A stretch of DNA of 21,022 nucleotides from a virus: the IMG/VR virus record IMGVR_UViG_3300023174_000730, positions 1 through 21,022 of that record, one strand, 5' to 3'. A program made the translations under genes and the position numbers. Positions 20,431 to 21,022 of the stretch are shown here, piece after piece (position 1 is the first letter of the stretch; every line of letters starts with the position of its first letter). Under the pieces are notes generated by a model. The model did not search any database. It saw only the letters and a program-made list of their open reading frames with translations, and had not been told where the DNA came from.

Positions 20431-20871
20431 TTAAAGTTGAGCAACGTGAATGATGCCAAAATTAAGTGTTAAGGCTTCGCTCAAAGAGCCTGTGCTTGCA
20501 TTAGAAATCACAACAGTAAACGAACCATTGGCGACTGCTGCAATCGACAAAAGGTAAGTTCCAGCAGTAGTTGCACCAGATGCCAATGCAATGACGGGGA
20601 TGTCATAAGCACTTACTGCGCTGTTTGTGACTACAAATGCAACTTCAGCCGCCGCTGCAAGTGCCGCATTGTTTGTAACAATTTGACCTGCCGCTGCATT
20701 AATAGTCACGCCGGTAGATTTGCTAGTTGCTTGGGTAACAGAAGTGATTGCGGTTGTAGGGCTTCCAGTGGTGTAACCTATTTGGCCTGTTACCGCATTA
20801 ACCAAAGAATAGTTGGCATCAATGATATCTTGGTCAAGATATGCTGCGCCAATTGCTTGTGAATTTGACAT
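20431..20871 (-). CDS. Probable head-decoration protein
   Basis: The protein has 146 residues from ATG 20871, chosen for AAGGA 7 nt upstream; an in-frame ATG 48 nt earlier overlaps the terminator-proximal leader and lacks a site. The N-terminus is MSNSQAIGAAYLDQDI; the core SVTQATSKSTGVTINAAAGQ, then NNAALAAAAEVAFVVTNS and VSAYDIPVIALASG, is a strongly conserved phage pattern, usually found next to capsid genes. It is beta-rich and probably decorates the capsid surface. It follows the partial gene at the right edge, separated by an intrinsic terminator. Confidence 0.75.
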   Translation of the reverse strand: MSNSQAIGAAYLDQDIIDANYSLVNAVTGQIGYTTGSPTTAITSVTQATSKSTGVTINAAAGQIVTNNAALAAAAEVAFVVTNSAVSAYDIPVIALASGATTAGTYLLSIAAVANGSFTVVISNASTGSLSEALTLNFGIIHVAQL

Positions 20872-20907
20872 TTTGATTTCCTTTGAAAAGGTAGATAAAT
20901 TGTAACG

Positions 20908-20937
20908 AAAAAAGGCCACCCCCTTGCAGAGATGGCC
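20908..20937 (-). terminator. Intrinsic terminator, leftward
   Basis: On the minus strand GGCCA (20937-20933) pairs with TGGCC (20918-20914), extendable inward with C-G and G-U pairs to about 9 bp, followed by six Ts (20913-20908). It lies after the stop of the partial right-edge gene and before the decoration gene, so it would cut transcription between them or set their ratio. Confidence 0.75.
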
Positions 20938-20956
20938 CTCTTTCTTTTACATCAGT

Positions 20957-21022
20957 TTAGAACGGTACGCTAAAGTCGTAGCCGTAAACATATACGTCAA
21001 ACGTAGCGCCAGGAACGACAGT
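20957..21022 (-). CDS. C-terminal end of an upstream gene, probably coat protein
   Basis: Reading leftward from the window edge, the frame encodes TVVPGATFDVYVYGYDFSVPF and then stops (TAA at 20959-20957), 21 residues. Only the C-terminal tail is visible. It is beta-strand-like with alternating aromatic residues. Its position just before a decoration-type gene, with a terminator between, is where the major coat protein lies in phages of this layout. The sequence itself does not prove this. Confidence 0.45.
   Translation of the reverse strand, partial: TVVPGATFDVYVYGYDFSVPF

Noticed and set aside
1-21022. tRNA, rRNA or integrase attachment sites
   Set aside because: Nothing with cloverleaf features or a recognisable recombinase gene was seen by eye; no computation was run.

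Overview
The window is a fragment of a tailed-phage genome with a P22-like (podovirus) virion and tail module. It probably comes from a virus of a Gram-negative proteobacterium. The evidence for this is an ERF recombinase, a YdaS/Cro-like repressor, a DUF1376 replication-type protein, a GH24 lysozyme with a multi-TM holin, and a block on the minus strand in the P22 order gp4-like, gp10-like, then three large ejection-type proteins. Both ends are cut inside genes. I see no tRNA, rRNA, CRISPR array, insertion sequence, integrase, terminase or portal gene.

Layout. (1) Positions 1-993, minus strand: a partial DUF1376 replication protein preceded by a small YdaS/Cro-like HTH regulator. The DUF1376 gene contains two clusters of three 11-bp palindromic direct repeats, one next to a run of heptamer repeats, which look like iterons and an unwinding element (a lambda-O-style origin inside the replication gene). 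(2) Positions 994-1155: a divergent control region with two identical 12-bp palindromic operators, each overlapping an extended -10 promoter, one firing left and one right. No repressor gene lies between them. A short hairpin plus U-tract sits in the rightward leader. (3) Positions 1156-3815, plus strand: a tightly overlapped early operon of twelve small genes. It includes a zinc-ribbon protein, ERF recombinase, an SSB-like protein with an acidic DDFDTPF tail, two winged-helix-type proteins, two small single-TM proteins and several unknowns. (4) Positions 3810-5599, minus strand: lysis cassette (read right to left: 56-aa TM protein, 157-aa TM protein, 3TM-type holin, 51-aa hydrophobic protein, lysozyme). 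Its last stop codon overlaps the stop of the early operon. (5) Positions 5596-14961, minus strand: tail-collar fibre, three large ejection-type proteins, a 76-aa protein, a gp10-like stabilization protein, a gp4-like tail accessory factor and a small unknown. (6) Positions 14976-20082: fibre and adhesin region with two glycine-rich paralogues, a 684-aa fibre and companions. (7) Positions 20084-21022: a small structural protein, a probable head-decoration protein, an intrinsic terminator and the C-terminal end of an upstream gene that is probably the coat protein.

How it works together: leftward transcription from the control region would make the Cro-like regulator and replication protein, while rightward transcription would make recombination and host-interaction proteins, like lambda PR and PL placed back to back. 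The whole right-hand 17 kb is a single leftward late unit of head, fibre, tail, ejection and lysis genes. Most genes are coupled through ATGA or TAATG overlaps. Functions given for the ejection, fibre and coat genes rest on remembered family resemblance and gene order, not on a search.
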